The notes: generated from the letters alone by a model not told the origin. 64,000 nt of DNA from Vibrio xiamenensis (GCF_900100015.1 NZ_FNDD01000004.1:62001-126000), one strand, 5' to 3'. Positions 42,939-52,148 are shown, counted from the first letter of the stretch. Numbers and translations are program-made.

Positions 42939-43544
42939 CTAAAAAGCGATGGTGGCGGCAATGGCGATGAAAATGACGCCAAAAATACCGTTGATGGTGC
43001 GAATCACTTTGCCATCGGATAAATAACGTTTAAACGAGTTGGCACCAAGGCTGTAAATAAACATCACCGCCGTATCCACCAGCACCACAATCGCGCCCAG
43101 CAGCAAATATTGCGTAGCTTGATCGGCATGGATATCGACAAACTGCGGCAAAAATGCACTGAGAAAGATGATCGATTTGGGGTTGGTCAGATTGACGGTA
43201 AAGCCCTGTTTGACCAAACTCGATTTGCTCTGCTGCGTCCCTTCGGCAAACAGGCTGTTATCGGCTTTGATGCTGGCAATGATTTTTTCAACGCCAAGAT
43301 AAGCAAGATAGGCCACACCCACGTACTTAATAATGTTATACAGCGTTGGCGACTGAGAAACTAAAATGCCAATCCCGAGGTAAATCAGCACCAGATGCAG
43401 AGCTAAAGCCGCTTGCAGGCCAAGGATGCCAAAACTGGCGCCGCGAAAACCGTTAACCAGCACATTATTGACTGACACCGCTGCGCCCGAGCCGGGCGAC
43501 AAACTAAACACCACGCAAGCGATAAAAAAGGCGGCTATATCCAT
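42939..43544 (-). CDS. LysE/RhtB-family amino-acid exporter
   Basis: Inner-membrane exporter, 201 residues (typical about 205), five to six hydrophobic helices. The family N-terminus reads FFIACVVFSLSPGSGAAVSVNN (SPGP-like motif), with LTNPKSIIFLSAFLPQF near residue 120 as second signature. It overlaps the stop of the dioxygenase gene by 10 bases, so the two are translated together. It probably removes the dioxygenase product, a hydroxylated or otherwise modified amino acid, from the cell; substrate not proven. Confidence 0.87.
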   Translation of the reverse strand: MDIAAFFIACVVFSLSPGSGAAVSVNNVLVNGFRGASFGILGLQAALALHLVLIYLGIGILVSQSPTLYNIIKYVGVAYLAYLGVEKIIASIKADNSLFAEGTQQSKSSLVKQGFTVNLTNPKSIIFLSAFLPQFVDIHADQATQYLLLGAIVVLVDTAVMFIYSLGANSFKRYLSDGKVIRTINGIFGVIFIAIAATIAF

Positions 43545-44449
43545 TGCGACTGCACCTCATCGCTCGCCAGCAGCGCTAGCTCAGATTCGCTTAAACCAAA
43601 GCGGCGCTGAATCGCTTGAGTGGAATTGAGATTGGTAAATGAGATATGCAAAATATCGCGGTGACCACCGGCGCTATCGCTGATTAAATCCGACACATCG
43701 TGTAATACACTGGCGTCATCAATCAGCATAATATCACCGGGATTTTTCAGCGTCGTTTGGCCAATCACCTCGCGCTTGCTGTTGTACACCGAGCTGACTC
43801 CGCCTTGAATGTTATGCCGCTCTACCAGCATCAACAAGAAGTACGAAGTGCCATCGCTGTGCATACCTTCGGGCGTCGGTTTACCCAGTGTGGTTTCGCC
43901 CGCAACGATACGATATTGGTCGAGTTCAACAAACCATTGTGGCGTGGTGTTACCAAGCAGGGCTTCACAGCGGTTAAAGGTTTTCAGCGCCAAAGTGAGC
44001 GCACGCTTGAAATGCTTATTGGCGTACAGACTCGCCTCAGTCATTTCAAAATAACGAAACAGATCGCCGGCGAAGCTGTTATATAGACTGGATTTGTACA
44101 ACGGCACATAGGGCTTACGCACCAACTGCTGCAACTTGGCCGAGTAATACATGGTCGAGTAGCGACGTTGGCGATAAGTACCGTTGTCTTTCATATAGGT
44201 GTCGGTGGGCAAGTTATGCCAAGTGCGCTTGAAATCACTCCACGAGGAATCCAGTTCGTCACTTGACGGCGCAAGCTCGCTCTCACCAATATAAAAGCCA
44301 TGGCTTAGTAGTGAAGAAGCAAACTCGACTAAGTTCACTTGTAACTTGTTATTGAGAATCACCTCCTCGCCATTGTTATGTTGTTGTACTAGCCACCCCA
44401 TTTTATCTAGCTGTAATTTTTTAGTTGTGGGTTGTTTTTCAAGGTACAT
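43535..44449 (-). CDS. 2-oxoglutarate/Fe(II) dioxygenase, amino-acid hydroxylase-like (PF10014 type)
   Basis: Cytosolic oxygenase, 304 residues. The double-stranded beta-helix iron triad is visible: His197 and Asp199 in PTPEGMHSDGTSYF, and His250 in SVLHDVSD, with Arg264 in GGHRDILHISF as likely 2-oxoglutarate ligand. The PEGxHxDG pattern is the signature of the bacterial family that includes L-isoleucine 4-hydroxylase of Bacillus. AGGGAG precedes ATG 44449. It overlaps an RhtB-type exporter and is divergent from a LysR gene; in Bacillus the isoleucine dioxygenase is likewise linked to an exporter. Free amino acid substrate is an inference. Confidence 0.78.
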   Translation of the reverse strand: MYLEKQPTTKKLQLDKMGWLVQQHNNGEEVILNNKLQVNLVEFASSLLSHGFYIGESELAPSSDELDSSWSDFKRTWHNLPTDTYMKDNGTYRQRRYSTMYYSAKLQQLVRKPYVPLYKSSLYNSFAGDLFRYFEMTEASLYANKHFKRALTLALKTFNRCEALLGNTTPQWFVELDQYRIVAGETTLGKPTPEGMHSDGTSYFLLMLVERHNIQGGVSSVYNSKREVIGQTTLKNPGDIMLIDDASVLHDVSDLISDSAGGHRDILHISFTNLNSTQAIQRRFGLSESELALLASDEVQSQWI

Positions 44450-44504
44450 CTATAAAGCTCCCTTGCTGACGTTGTTAGCTAGAATGAAGTATTTATCTAC
44501 TAGT

Positions 44505-44524
44505 ATCATTATGTTATACATGAT
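44505..44524. promoter_or_regulatory. LysR-type dyad between the dioxygenase and regulator genes
   Basis: ATCAT (44505-44509), ten bases, ATGAT (44520-44524). It is 42 bases before the LysR start and in the divergent promoter region, as expected for a LysR-family recognition site. Confidence 0.4.
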
Positions 44525-44565
44525 GAAAATTTATAATTTCTTAATTAGCGATAAGGAAAAATTTA

Positions 44566-45486
44566 ATGTTGTCTTCTCAGGATCTGCATTTCTTTCACGT
44601 TGTCGCCACCAGCAGCAGCCTTTCCGCTGCGGCTAAGAAATTAAGCGTCACCGCGCCAACCGTGACTCAGAGGCTGCAAAATCTCGAAGCGAAATTGGGG
44701 CTGAAGTTGGTCGAACGCTCATCTCGAAGTTTTAAGCTCACCGACAGCGGTCACAAATTAGAGAGCCGCTGTAAAACCATTCTCGATGACATTGATGCCC
44801 TCACCCACGAGATCAAAGGTGAGCAGGATGCGCTGTCTGGCACACTGACGGTGCTGGCGCCGGTAGGATTTGGTGAAAAGCATATCGCGCCGCTGATTGG
44901 CGCGTTTTCCCTTGACTATCCGCAGCTGAAAATTCGTTTGTTGATGTCTGATAGCCCAGATATTGAAAGCTTTCCCGATGCGGATATCGTGATTTATATC
45001 GGCGAACTGCGCCATTCATCGATGAAGCGGATTGTTCTGGCCAAAAACCGCCGCTTGGTGTGCGCGTCGCCGCAGTATCTTGCTGCAGCTGGCCCCATCG
45101 AGACACCGGAATGCCTCAACCGACAGCACTGCATTGCGCTGGTTGAAAATAATGAAGACACCATGCAGTGGCCGTTTACCCACAAACATACTGGGGCGCG
45201 CATCAATGTGCGAATTAAACCGCGCTTGGAGTGTAATGTCGCCGATGCGGTCAAAGTCTGGGCGCTCAATGGTCTGGGAATCATTCACCGCTCAGAGTGG
45301 GACGTCGCCCAAGAGATCAAAGCCGGACTGCTAAGTGAAATTCTCACCGATTACCGCCTGCCAGATGCGGACATTGTCGCGCTGCTGACCGACAGCGAAT
45401 ACGACCGCCCGAAACGCGTCAATGTGTTTATTGAATTTCTCAAAGCCTCACTGGCGAGTCTCAATCAAGACTCAGCAATCGCCTAG
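44566..45486 (+). CDS. LysR-family regulator of the dioxygenase/exporter pair
   Basis: Transcriptional regulator, 306 residues, ATG with AAGGA 8 nt upstream. N-terminal LysR HTH (1-60): FFHVVATSSSLSAAAKKLSVTAPTVTQRLQNLEAKLG. C-terminal co-inducer domain (about 90-295) with LSGTLTVLAPVGFGEKHIAPL. It is divergent from the dioxygenase gene with only 116 bases between starts; activation by an amino acid is plausible. Its stop codon lies in a hairpin shared with the opposing gene. Confidence 0.87.
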   Translation: MLSSQDLHFFHVVATSSSLSAAAKKLSVTAPTVTQRLQNLEAKLGLKLVERSSRSFKLTDSGHKLESRCKTILDDIDALTHEIKGEQDALSGTLTVLAPVGFGEKHIAPLIGAFSLDYPQLKIRLLMSDSPDIESFPDADIVIYIGELRHSSMKRIVLAKNRRLVCASPQYLAAAGPIETPECLNRQHCIALVENNEDTMQWPFTHKHTGARINVRIKPRLECNVADAVKVWALNGLGIIHRSEWDVAQEIKAGLLSEILTDYRLPDADIVALLTDSEYDRPKRVNVFIEFLKASLASLNQDSAIA

Positions 45487-45499
45487 CTTAACGCTAGGC
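45481..45499. terminator. Compact hairpin containing two converging stop codons
   Basis: GCCTAGC (45481-45487) with GCTAGGC (45493-45499). The first arm holds the TAG of the LysR gene, the second holds the stop of the leftward GH28-type gene. No U tract on either side, so termination strength is uncertain. Confidence 0.45.
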
Positions 45500-46834
45500 A
45501 TCACCTTGAATAAAAACTACTTTTTCAGCATTCCAGTGTGTGCCTGACTGCTGGTCAAACTGGCAACAAGTCAACCGCAGCTCGTCCTTGGCGATATTGT
45601 GCGCATACACCGCCGGTATACCATCAGGATATGACCAAACGCCCCAAGGCCGAGTCTCGCCTTGCAAGATGGTGTAAGCGTTATCCATCCCGGAATTATC
45701 ACTTTGCATCGGATTACATGGCGGGCGCACATCATAAGTACCTCGGTCTGGGTCGCTGCTATCAAGCTGCTGCTGATTAACGTTAAACAGCCGCACATCG
45801 CGAACCAAGCCTAACTCTTGGGCGTGAAGATTGATTGCGCCGGGCGAACGAATGGTGATGTTGGAAAACGATATGTGCTCAATCACGCCGCATGGACGCT
45901 CGCCATGGCGACGCTTCGCGGTGACGTAAATCGGATCGGCCTTGCCCCAATGACATGGCGCGGTGAACTCAGTTTCAATTGAAATGTTATCAAAGCTCAC
46001 GTTGCGAATGGCACCGCCATCGCGCGACACCAGTGCCAAGCCGCGATTAGACCCGCTAATAATGCAATTGCTGAACTTGATGTTGTTAAACAGGTTGTAG
46101 CTTTCAGTGCCGATTTTAAGCGCCGAACTGTGCGAACGAATTAAGCAATTCTCAACCAAAATGTTCTCACACGGCCAATCCATCCCGTCAGACTTACGGC
46201 TGGTTTTAAGGCACACACCATCGTCGGCTGTGCGCAACATGCAGCCGCTAACGATGAAGTCACGGCAGCCATCGAGGTCAATCGCGTCAGTGTTGGTGTA
46301 TTTAAAACTGTTTTGCACTTTGATATTACGAATCTGACCACGCTCGCAGCCGACCATGTGTAGCGTCCACATCGGCGAATCCACGACGGTAATGTTTTCA
46401 ATCAACACACTTTGGCACTGCTCGAAAATCACCGTGCGCGGGCGCAGCGAATGTGGCTTTCTATACCCCAATTCATCGGCCTGCTCGGCATTATAAGCCG
46501 GAGCATTGCCATTGATCACACCCGCGCCGCTGATGCCAACATTGTATTTACCCTTAGCGAAGATAAACCCATAGTGGCTGCCTTCAGCCATCACTTCACT
46601 GCGCGCGGCGCAAAAATCTTGATAATTGGGTGAGGCGATCAACTCGGCACCCGCGCTTAAATGCAGCGAGATATTACTCTCTAAACAAATCGCGCCGCTC
46701 AAATACCGCCCCGGCGGCACATATAAAATGCCACCACCTTGAGCGCGTAGCGTGGCAATCGCCCGTTCAAAAACATGGGTATTGAGCGTGACGCCATCGG
46801 CGGTCGGCGCAAAATCATTCAAATTGGTGTACAT
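45494..46834 (-). CDS. Glycoside hydrolase family 28-like (polygalacturonase fold) protein
   Basis: Right-handed beta-helix hydrolase, 446 residues, no signal peptide, so intracellular. It has the N-terminal pectate-lyase-superfamily start (NLNDFAPTADGVTLNT) and LHLSAGAELIASPNYQDF. GH28 acidic residues are in NTDAIDLDG (Asp about 183) and TADDGVCLK (Asp about 204-205). The usual GHG loop reads SHSSALKIGTE (His about 235), and the RIK-type substrate Arg-Lys is not obvious. It ends the operon that encodes binding protein and two sugar permeases, so it probably cleaves an imported oligosaccharide; galacturonide is the family default but neighbours point to an amino sugar. Confidence 0.8.
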   Translation of the reverse strand: MYTNLNDFAPTADGVTLNTHVFERAIATLRAQGGGILYVPPGRYLSGAICLESNISLHLSAGAELIASPNYQDFCAARSEVMAEGSHYGFIFAKGKYNVGISGAGVINGNAPAYNAEQADELGYRKPHSLRPRTVIFEQCQSVLIENITVVDSPMWTLHMVGCERGQIRNIKVQNSFKYTNTDAIDLDGCRDFIVSGCMLRTADDGVCLKTSRKSDGMDWPCENILVENCLIRSHSSALKIGTESYNLFNNIKFSNCIISGSNRGLALVSRDGGAIRNVSFDNISIETEFTAPCHWGKADPIYVTAKRRHGERPCGVIEHISFSNITIRSPGAINLHAQELGLVRDVRLFNVNQQQLDSSDPDRGTYDVRPPCNPMQSDNSGMDNAYTILQGETRPWGVWSYPDGIPAVYAHNIAKDELRLTCCQFDQQSGTHWNAEKVVFIQGDA

Positions 46835-46855
46835 AGCAACTCTCTTGGCTAGCGA

Positions 46856-47674
46856 CTATTTCACCGCACCTTCGGTGACACCGCTGATAAATTTTCTCTG
46901 GAAAATCAAAAACATGATTATTAGCGGCAGAATCACGATCATCGCCCCAGCCATCAGCACGGGAATATTAATCGTGTTGCGGTTTTGGAAAAACATCATG
47001 CCAATTGGCAGTGTGCGCAGGTCTTCCTGGTTGACTAAAATCAGCGGAATCAGGAATTCATTCCACGTCCAGATAAACAGCAGCAATGCCAAAGTCAGCA
47101 GAGTTGGACGAATCGCGGGCAGCAGTATTTTCCACAAAATGGTAAAGCGCGGTGTGTTGTCGATGACCGCCGCTTCAATTAATTCTTTCGGTACTTGGTT
47201 GAACGCAGTGGCGATCATCAAAGTGCTGAACGGAATCGACAGCGCCACTTGCGGCAAAATCAGCGCCAAATGGGTGTTAATCAGCCCAAGCCAATGCATT
47301 TCGTGATACAGCGGAATCATAAACGCTTCTGATGGCAGCACCATGCCAAGTGCCAATAGCAGCGCAATAAAGGTTTTGCCCGGTAACTTCAAAAACGCAA
47401 ACGCGAACCCCGACAAAGTGCCGAGTGCAATGCTGGCAATCACCACCGGAAAGACAATCAAAAGCGAGTTAACGAAGTAGACCTTAAAGTGCCCTTCCTG
47501 CCACGCCGAAACATAATGACGGAAGTTGAAATGCTCAGGCAGCGAGAAGAAGCCCTGCAGCATTTCCGACTGCGATTTAAACGATGCCGACAACACCAAC
47601 AAAAACGGTGCAACGGTTAAAATGGCGAAAAACCACAGCAAAACACGCGATAACATAGGGTTATTTTGAGTCAT
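46856..47674 (-). CDS. Carbohydrate ABC transporter permease (MalG-type)
   Basis: Inner-membrane permease, 272 residues, six hydrophobic segments. EAA loop ELIEAAVIDNTPRFTILWKILLPAIRPTLLTLALLLFIWTWNEFLIPLI near residue 165 is typical of MalG/CUT1 systems. It overlaps its upstream partner by one base (TAATG). The C-terminus FISGVTEGAVK is the family ending. Works with the MalF-type permease and probably the ATPase at 51054. Confidence 0.9.
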   Translation of the reverse strand: MTQNNPMLSRVLLWFFAILTVAPFLLVLSASFKSQSEMLQGFFSLPEHFNFRHYVSAWQEGHFKVYFVNSLLIVFPVVIASIALGTLSGFAFAFLKLPGKTFIALLLALGMVLPSEAFMIPLYHEMHWLGLINTHLALILPQVALSIPFSTLMIATAFNQVPKELIEAAVIDNTPRFTILWKILLPAIRPTLLTLALLLFIWTWNEFLIPLILVNQEDLRTLPIGMMFFQNRNTINIPVLMAGAMIVILPLIIMFLIFQRKFISGVTEGAVK

Positions 47675-48546
47675 TATTTTCGCTCCCGAAGCACAAAGTG
47701 CAGCAATCCGTTGACCGCAAAAACAATCGCCATACTGACCAGCGCAACCGCCGATGCATAGCCAAAGTGGCGTAAGTCAAAACCTTGTTGATACATATAC
47801 ATATTGGTAATTAGGGTTGAAGTCCCCGGGCCGCCTTGCGTCATGACGTAGATAAGATCGAACGCTTTAAGACTGGCGATGACAGTTAAAATCAGCGCAA
47901 CACGTACCTCAGGAAGTAACGCAGGTAGCGTAATGCGTATGAATTTTTTCCAATGTGTCGAGCCATCAAGCTCGGACGCTTCATGAATCGACGGGTCCAT
48001 CCGTTGAATGCCGGACATAAACAGCACCAAACAAAAGCCAAAGAAATACCACACCGCAACAAGCCCCGTAGCGGGCAATGCCCAGTCAAAATCTCCTAGC
48101 CAAGCTTTCGCCATGGACGGCATTCCGATGAAACGAAAAAACTGGTCAATCGGTCCAAACGCTGGGTTATATAACCAACGCCACACGACGCCAAGCACCG
48201 CCATTGGCATGATGTAAGGCATAAAGAACAAAATGCGCAGCGCCGTCAATTCGCGCGGATTTTTCATTTCATTGAGAAAACTACACAGTGCCAGGCCAAG
48301 CGCAATCGGCAAAATGGTGTAATAACCCATCAATTTGACGTTATTGCCTATCGCAACCCAGAATTTCGGGTCGTTGAAAATGGCGATAAAATTATGTAAC
48401 CCAACAAAAATCGGCTGGCTTGCCCCATCCCATTCGGTGACGCTAACACCCAAAGATGTCATCAAAGGAAACAGCAGAAACACACAGTAGATGACAAGTG
48501 ACGGCAAGATATAGAGTGCGTTTCTGGTGAGAGAAAGATTGAGCAT
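47674..48546 (-). CDS. Carbohydrate ABC transporter permease (MalF-type)
   Basis: Inner-membrane permease, 290 residues, six hydrophobic segments. EAA loop HEASELDGSTHWKKFIRITLPALLPEVRVALILTV near residue 190. N-terminal SLTRNALYILPSLVIYCVFLLFPL is the family beginning. Part of the CUT1 importer with the MalG-type partner, the binding protein upstream, and likely the ATPase at 51054. Confidence 0.9.
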   Translation of the reverse strand: MLNLSLTRNALYILPSLVIYCVFLLFPLMTSLGVSVTEWDGASQPIFVGLHNFIAIFNDPKFWVAIGNNVKLMGYYTILPIALGLALCSFLNEMKNPRELTALRILFFMPYIMPMAVLGVVWRWLYNPAFGPIDQFFRFIGMPSMAKAWLGDFDWALPATGLVAVWYFFGFCLVLFMSGIQRMDPSIHEASELDGSTHWKKFIRITLPALLPEVRVALILTVIASLKAFDLIYVMTQGGPGTSTLITNMYMYQQGFDLRHFGYASAVALVSMAIVFAVNGLLHFVLRERK

Positions 48547-48572
48547 GGTACAAATCCCTGTACGACAAAGGC

Positions 48573-48595
48573 GCGCAAGCTACTCGTGCTTGCGC
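48573..48595 (-). other. Intercistronic hairpin after the sugar-binding-protein gene
   Basis: GCGCAAGC (48573-48580) and GCTTGCGC (48588-48595), loop of 7. Sited between the binding-protein and permease genes, as in the potF operon; probably a 3'-protecting element. Confidence 0.5.
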
Positions 48596-48612
48596 CCTTA
48601 CTGGAGCAAAAA

Positions 48613-49926
48613 CTAGTGGCCAAGTGATGTCATATAGTCTTGATAGTTTTTATCCAGATTGCTGGTCAGTTGCTTTGGCGTAATTTTCTCTGCCATCAAC
48701 ATCTGCACGTTTTCATTTAATGTGGCAAGCATGCTTGGCGTCGACCAGTCGACATAGTGACCAAGCGCGTTGTCTTTATTGACTTGAACCCAAGCAGTAT
48801 AGATATCACCAAGCAATTGATTGTCTTTTGGCAGGATCACTTCATCCGCTTGCGCCGCTGGAAGGAAACCGTGGCTTAACCAATCCGCAGCCACTTCACC
48901 CGACACTAAGTAGTCGATAAACTGCGCCGCGGTTTGCTGCTGCTGATCGCTTTTCGCGGTTAGCGTGATCGAGAACGGTAAGTCGGTTCCCCCCACCATC
49001 AAAGGCTTGTCTACGCCTGCAAATTTTGGCATCGCTACGAAGTGGATATCTTTACTGGTTTTAAATTGCCCCGAATACCAAGTGCCGCTGATAAAAAACG
49101 CCGCTTGGCCGTTTTGGAATAAGGTCGCCGCATCATCGTGACCTATGCCTTGGAAGCCTGGGAAGAAGTAGCCTTTCTTGCTCCAGTTTTGCATCAAGCT
49201 GGCCGCGTTTTCGAGCGCTGGATTCTTGAAGCTACCGCCTTCGCCATAGATAAGTTTATCCAGTGGTGCGCGCTTGCTGGCATCAATTTGATCTTCCCAA
49301 ATTGCGCTAAGCATCTGTTGCCCAGCATTACCATCAAGAAGCCCAAGCATGATTGGCGCAATGCCTTTCGCTTTCAGCTTAGCCATATCCGCTTCGAATT
49401 CTTGCATGGTTTTTGGCACGCTAAGGCCCGCTTTCTCAAGCAGTGCCTGGTTGTAATACAAACCGACCATTTCACCTAAACTGGCAACACCGTACAATTC
49501 GCCTTCGCCAAACTGTTGACCTTTAGACCAACGGTTGCGCTTGAGAATCGATTCTGGAAAACGAGTGGTCCAGTGGTAGCTATCAGCAAACTTGTCCATT
49601 GGCACCAACAGATCTTGTTTAACTAACGCGCCCATGTCACCGCCGCCTTGGTTTACCTGCGCGACTTGCGGGCCGTCCCCAGAACTGAGTGCCAATTTAA
49701 GCGGAATGCGCATGTCTTCAAACGAGTGGATAGAGCGTTTGATTTTGATATCTGGATGCTGCTTGGTGAAATTTTCGATCGCATGTTCAATCACTGCGGT
49801 TTGACCTGGGTAGTTGTAGATATCCCATTCGTCTAAATTGGTTTGGGCGTTGGCGCCAAATGAGATGCTGGACATCACCATAGACGTAAGCAGTGCAGTG
49901 TGAAATAGCGGGGTTTTACGATTCAT
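48613..49926 (-). CDS. Extracellular carbohydrate-binding protein of CUT1 ABC transporter
   Basis: Periplasmic solute-binding protein, family 1, 437 residues from ATG 49926. Signal peptide [25 protein letters not shown], cleavage probably after ANA. The mature domain begins [32 protein letters not shown], and [17 protein letters not shown] and [15 protein letters not shown] follow, typical of this class. First gene of a leftward operon (binding protein, two permeases, GH28-type hydrolase). An ATPase gene is on the opposite strand downstream of a GNAT gene. Confidence 0.88.
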   Translation of the reverse strand: MNRKTPLFHTALLTSMVMSSISFGANAQTNLDEWDIYNYPGQTAVIEHAIENFTKQHPDIKIKRSIHSFEDMRIPLKLALSSGDGPQVAQVNQGGGDMGALVKQDLLVPMDKFADSYHWTTRFPESILKRNRWSKGQQFGEGELYGVASLGEMVGLYYNQALLEKAGLSVPKTMQEFEADMAKLKAKGIAPIMLGLLDGNAGQQMLSAIWEDQIDASKRAPLDKLIYGEGGSFKNPALENAASLMQNWSKKGYFFPGFQGIGHDDAATLFQNGQAAFFISGTWYSGQFKTSKDIHFVAMPKFAGVDKPLMVGGTDLPFSITLTAKSDQQQQTAAQFIDYLVSGEVAADWLSHGFLPAAQADEVILPKDNQLLGDIYTAWVQVNKDNALGHYVDWSTPSMLATLNENVQMLMAEKITPKQLTSNLDKNYQDYMTSLGH

Positions 49927-50435
49927 GTGGACTCTCCGATAACACAATTCATCATTTCTAGGCCAACCAAGCCGTACTTCCTGTACAAGGTTTGACCTAA
50001 CCTATAAATAGACTTACTTCTTTTAATAAACAAAGTAAAGATTTATTTTATAAATAGTGGTGAAATTGAGATTGCACGACACTACTTATCAACTGCGTGC
50101 ATATCTAAATTGGCAAACCTCTCGCGCATGGCGTTAACCTTAGAAAAACAGCGCCAACCGAAGTGCAATAAAGGTATAAAACCCGTTAATGATGAGATAA
50201 ATAACCTCTAAAACCGACTGCATTCGCTTGGCGAGCACATCATTTTCATTGCCTATATACACGGGCACTTCGCGCAGCTTAGTCTTGACACGCGTGAGTA
50301 AAAATTGTGCATTTTTGCATTAACTGTATAGATTAAACCTTGCTTAATATTTGCATTTATTATTTACTAAAAATTAAGTAGGCCTGTTTTAGCCGACAAA
50401 TATGGATATAGCCAAATACAGAAAGGAGTTCTGTC
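49927..50435. other. AT-rich divergent promoter region of the sugar cluster with a possible small ORF or gene remnant
   Basis: About 510 bases between the binding protein gene and the GNAT gene. AT-rich runs (TTTATTTTATAAATA near 50040; TTATTTACTAAAAATTAA near 50360) may include ROK-type operators. A leftward frame at 50140-50319 is listed separately. Confidence 0.45.
50140..50319 (-). pseudogene. Possible membrane-protein remnant or small membrane ORF
   Basis: Leftward open frame of about 59 codons ending in TAA at 50140-50142. The coherent part reads REVPVYIGNENDVLAKRM then one hydrophobic helix VIYLIINGFYTFIALRLAL. No ATG at its start; GTG codons could begin a 40-residue product. It looks like the C-terminal tail of a membrane protein, so a decayed gene is one reading. 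Weak evidence. Confidence 0.25.
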
Positions 50436-51035
50436 ATGTCGATCCCTTATTCCATTCGCCAAGCCCGCGCTGAAGATGAAGAAGCGCTGTATCAAATCTG
50501 TTTAAAAACCGCCAAAGCGGGCGTCGATGCCAGTGACGTCTACAGTGACCCACACTACCCAGGCCAGCTCTATGTGGTGCCTTATGCACGCTTTGAACCG
50601 GATTTAGCCTTCGTGCTGACCTGCGATGAGCAAGTGGTGGGCTACGCCGTTGCCACCGCCGACACGCGTCAATTCGAAACCACTCTAAACGAGCAATGGT
50701 GGCCGGTACTGCGCGAAGCCTACGCCAATCGCCAGCCACAAAAGCCGTTTGACAGTAAAGTGCTCAACCAGATTAATGACCCGCATGTTGCTGACCCAAT
50801 GTTGGTGGAGGACTGGCCCGCGCATCTGCATATCAACCTGCTACCACAAGTGCAAAGTGGTGGCTGGGGCAGCAAACTCATCAGCGCTGTGATTGAAGCG
50901 CTTAAGCGTAAGCAAGTCAGTGGCGTGCATCTTGGCGTAAGCCTGCAAAACGAAAAAGTATGTAATTTTTATCAAAAACAAGGATTTACCCATATCGTTC
51001 GTAGCAACGCTATCTATATGGGTCGCAAACTGTAA
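50436..51035 (+). CDS. GNAT-family acetyltransferase, OGA C-domain-like
   Basis: Predicted acetyl-CoA-dependent N-acetyltransferase-fold protein, 199 residues, with strong ribosome site AAAGGAG. Beginning IRQARAEDEEALYQICLKTAKAG and DPHYPGQLYVVPYARFEPDLAFVLTCDEQVVGYAVATADT resembles the acetyltransferase-like domain at the C-terminus of O-GlcNAcase. Acetyl-CoA motif A is LLPQVQSGGWGSKLISAVIEALK near residue 130, and NVxN-like QNEKVCNFYQKQGFT follows. It is co-transcribed with the sugar importer ATPase (18 bases apart). It may modify an imported amino sugar; substrate unproven. Confidence 0.82.
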   Translation: MSIPYSIRQARAEDEEALYQICLKTAKAGVDASDVYSDPHYPGQLYVVPYARFEPDLAFVLTCDEQVVGYAVATADTRQFETTLNEQWWPVLREAYANRQPQKPFDSKVLNQINDPHVADPMLVEDWPAHLHINLLPQVQSGGWGSKLISAVIEALKRKQVSGVHLGVSLQNEKVCNFYQKQGFTHIVRSNAIYMGRKL

Positions 51036-51053
51036 TGCAGAGGAAGGCAGAAA

Positions 51054-52148
51054 ATGGCAAAGCTTGAACTTATCGGCGTGCGAAAAAGCTGGGATAAAAC
51101 CGAAGTCATTCATGGCGTAGATTTAAAAATCAAAGACGGTGAATTCGTCGTCTTCGTCGGTCCATCTGGGTGTGGAAAATCCACCCTGCTTCGAATGATT
51201 TCCGGGCTGGAAAGCATCACCGAAGGTGCACTGGTGATCGGCAATAAAGAGATGACCACGACCCCACCTGCCGAGCGCGGTATCGCAATGGTGTTCCAAT
51301 CTTACGCTCTGTACCCCAACATGTCGGTGCGCGATAACCTGGCCTACCCGTTAGAAATGGCGAAGCAACCAAAAGAGCAGATCAAACAAAAAGTCGCTCA
51401 AGTGGCGAAAACTCTGCATCTTGAACCCATGCTCGATAGGCTTCCTAAAGCGCTGTCTGGCGGTCAAAGGCAACGAGTCGCGATTGGGCGCGCCATTATT
51501 CGCGAGCCCGACATCTTTTTGTTTGACGAACCGCTCTCCAACCTTGATGCCGAATTAAGGCTACAAATGCGCATCGAAATTGCCAAACTACACGAGTCTT
51601 TGGGGGTCACCATGATTTACGTCACCCACGATCAGCTTGAAGCCATGACCCTTGCCGACCGTATCGTGGTGTGCCGCGATGGTAAGATTGAGCAAGTTGG
51701 CGCACCACTTGAGATTTACCACGACCCAGACAACCTCTTTGTCGCTGGCTTTATTGGCTCGCCAAAAATCAACCTGCTCAAAGGTGAAGTTGCCAACAGC
51801 TATCAGGGCCAAACACAAATTCGCGTTCCGGCACTTGGAATCGACAGCTTGATGATTGAGCTTGAAGCGCCGCTGCAAGAAGGCCAAATCATCAGCATAG
51901 GTTTTCGCCCCGAACACATTCTCGATGCTGTTGAAACCATACCGCAGCAGCACTGCTTCGACGCGCCGGTTGCCTTTAGCGAGCACCTTGGCCATACCAA
52001 CTATCTGTATCTCGATGTCGGCGAAGAAGACATGTTTGTGGTCGAATCACGAATTCGCGATAGCGTTGCTAATAATGAGCGCGTGCGCTTTGCGGTTGAT
52101 CCGCAAAAAGCGCTGCTGTTTGACGATAATGGCCTGCGCCTACGCTAA
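51054..52148 (+). CDS. Carbohydrate ABC transporter ATP-binding protein (MalK/UgpC-type)
   Basis: Cytosolic ATPase, 364 residues. Walker A GPSGCGKST near residue 37, VFQSYALYPNMSV, signature LSGGQRQRVAIGRAI, Walker B FLFDEPLSNLD, and VTHDQLEAMTLADR. C-terminal regulatory domain with FIGSPKINLL and GFRPEHI, characteristic of the MalK/UgpC group. Probable energiser for the permease pair encoded on the other strand (46856-48546), making up a complete CUT1 importer around the GNAT gene. Confidence 0.9.
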   Translation: MAKLELIGVRKSWDKTEVIHGVDLKIKDGEFVVFVGPSGCGKSTLLRMISGLESITEGALVIGNKEMTTTPPAERGIAMVFQSYALYPNMSVRDNLAYPLEMAKQPKEQIKQKVAQVAKTLHLEPMLDRLPKALSGGQRQRVAIGRAIIREPDIFLFDEPLSNLDAELRLQMRIEIAKLHESLGVTMIYVTHDQLEAMTLADRIVVCRDGKIEQVGAPLEIYHDPDNLFVAGFIGSPKINLLKGEVANSYQGQTQIRVPALGIDSLMIELEAPLQEGQIISIGFRPEHILDAVETIPQQHCFDAPVAFSEHLGHTNYLYLDVGEEDMFVVESRIRDSVANNERVRFAVDPQKALLFDDNGLRLR

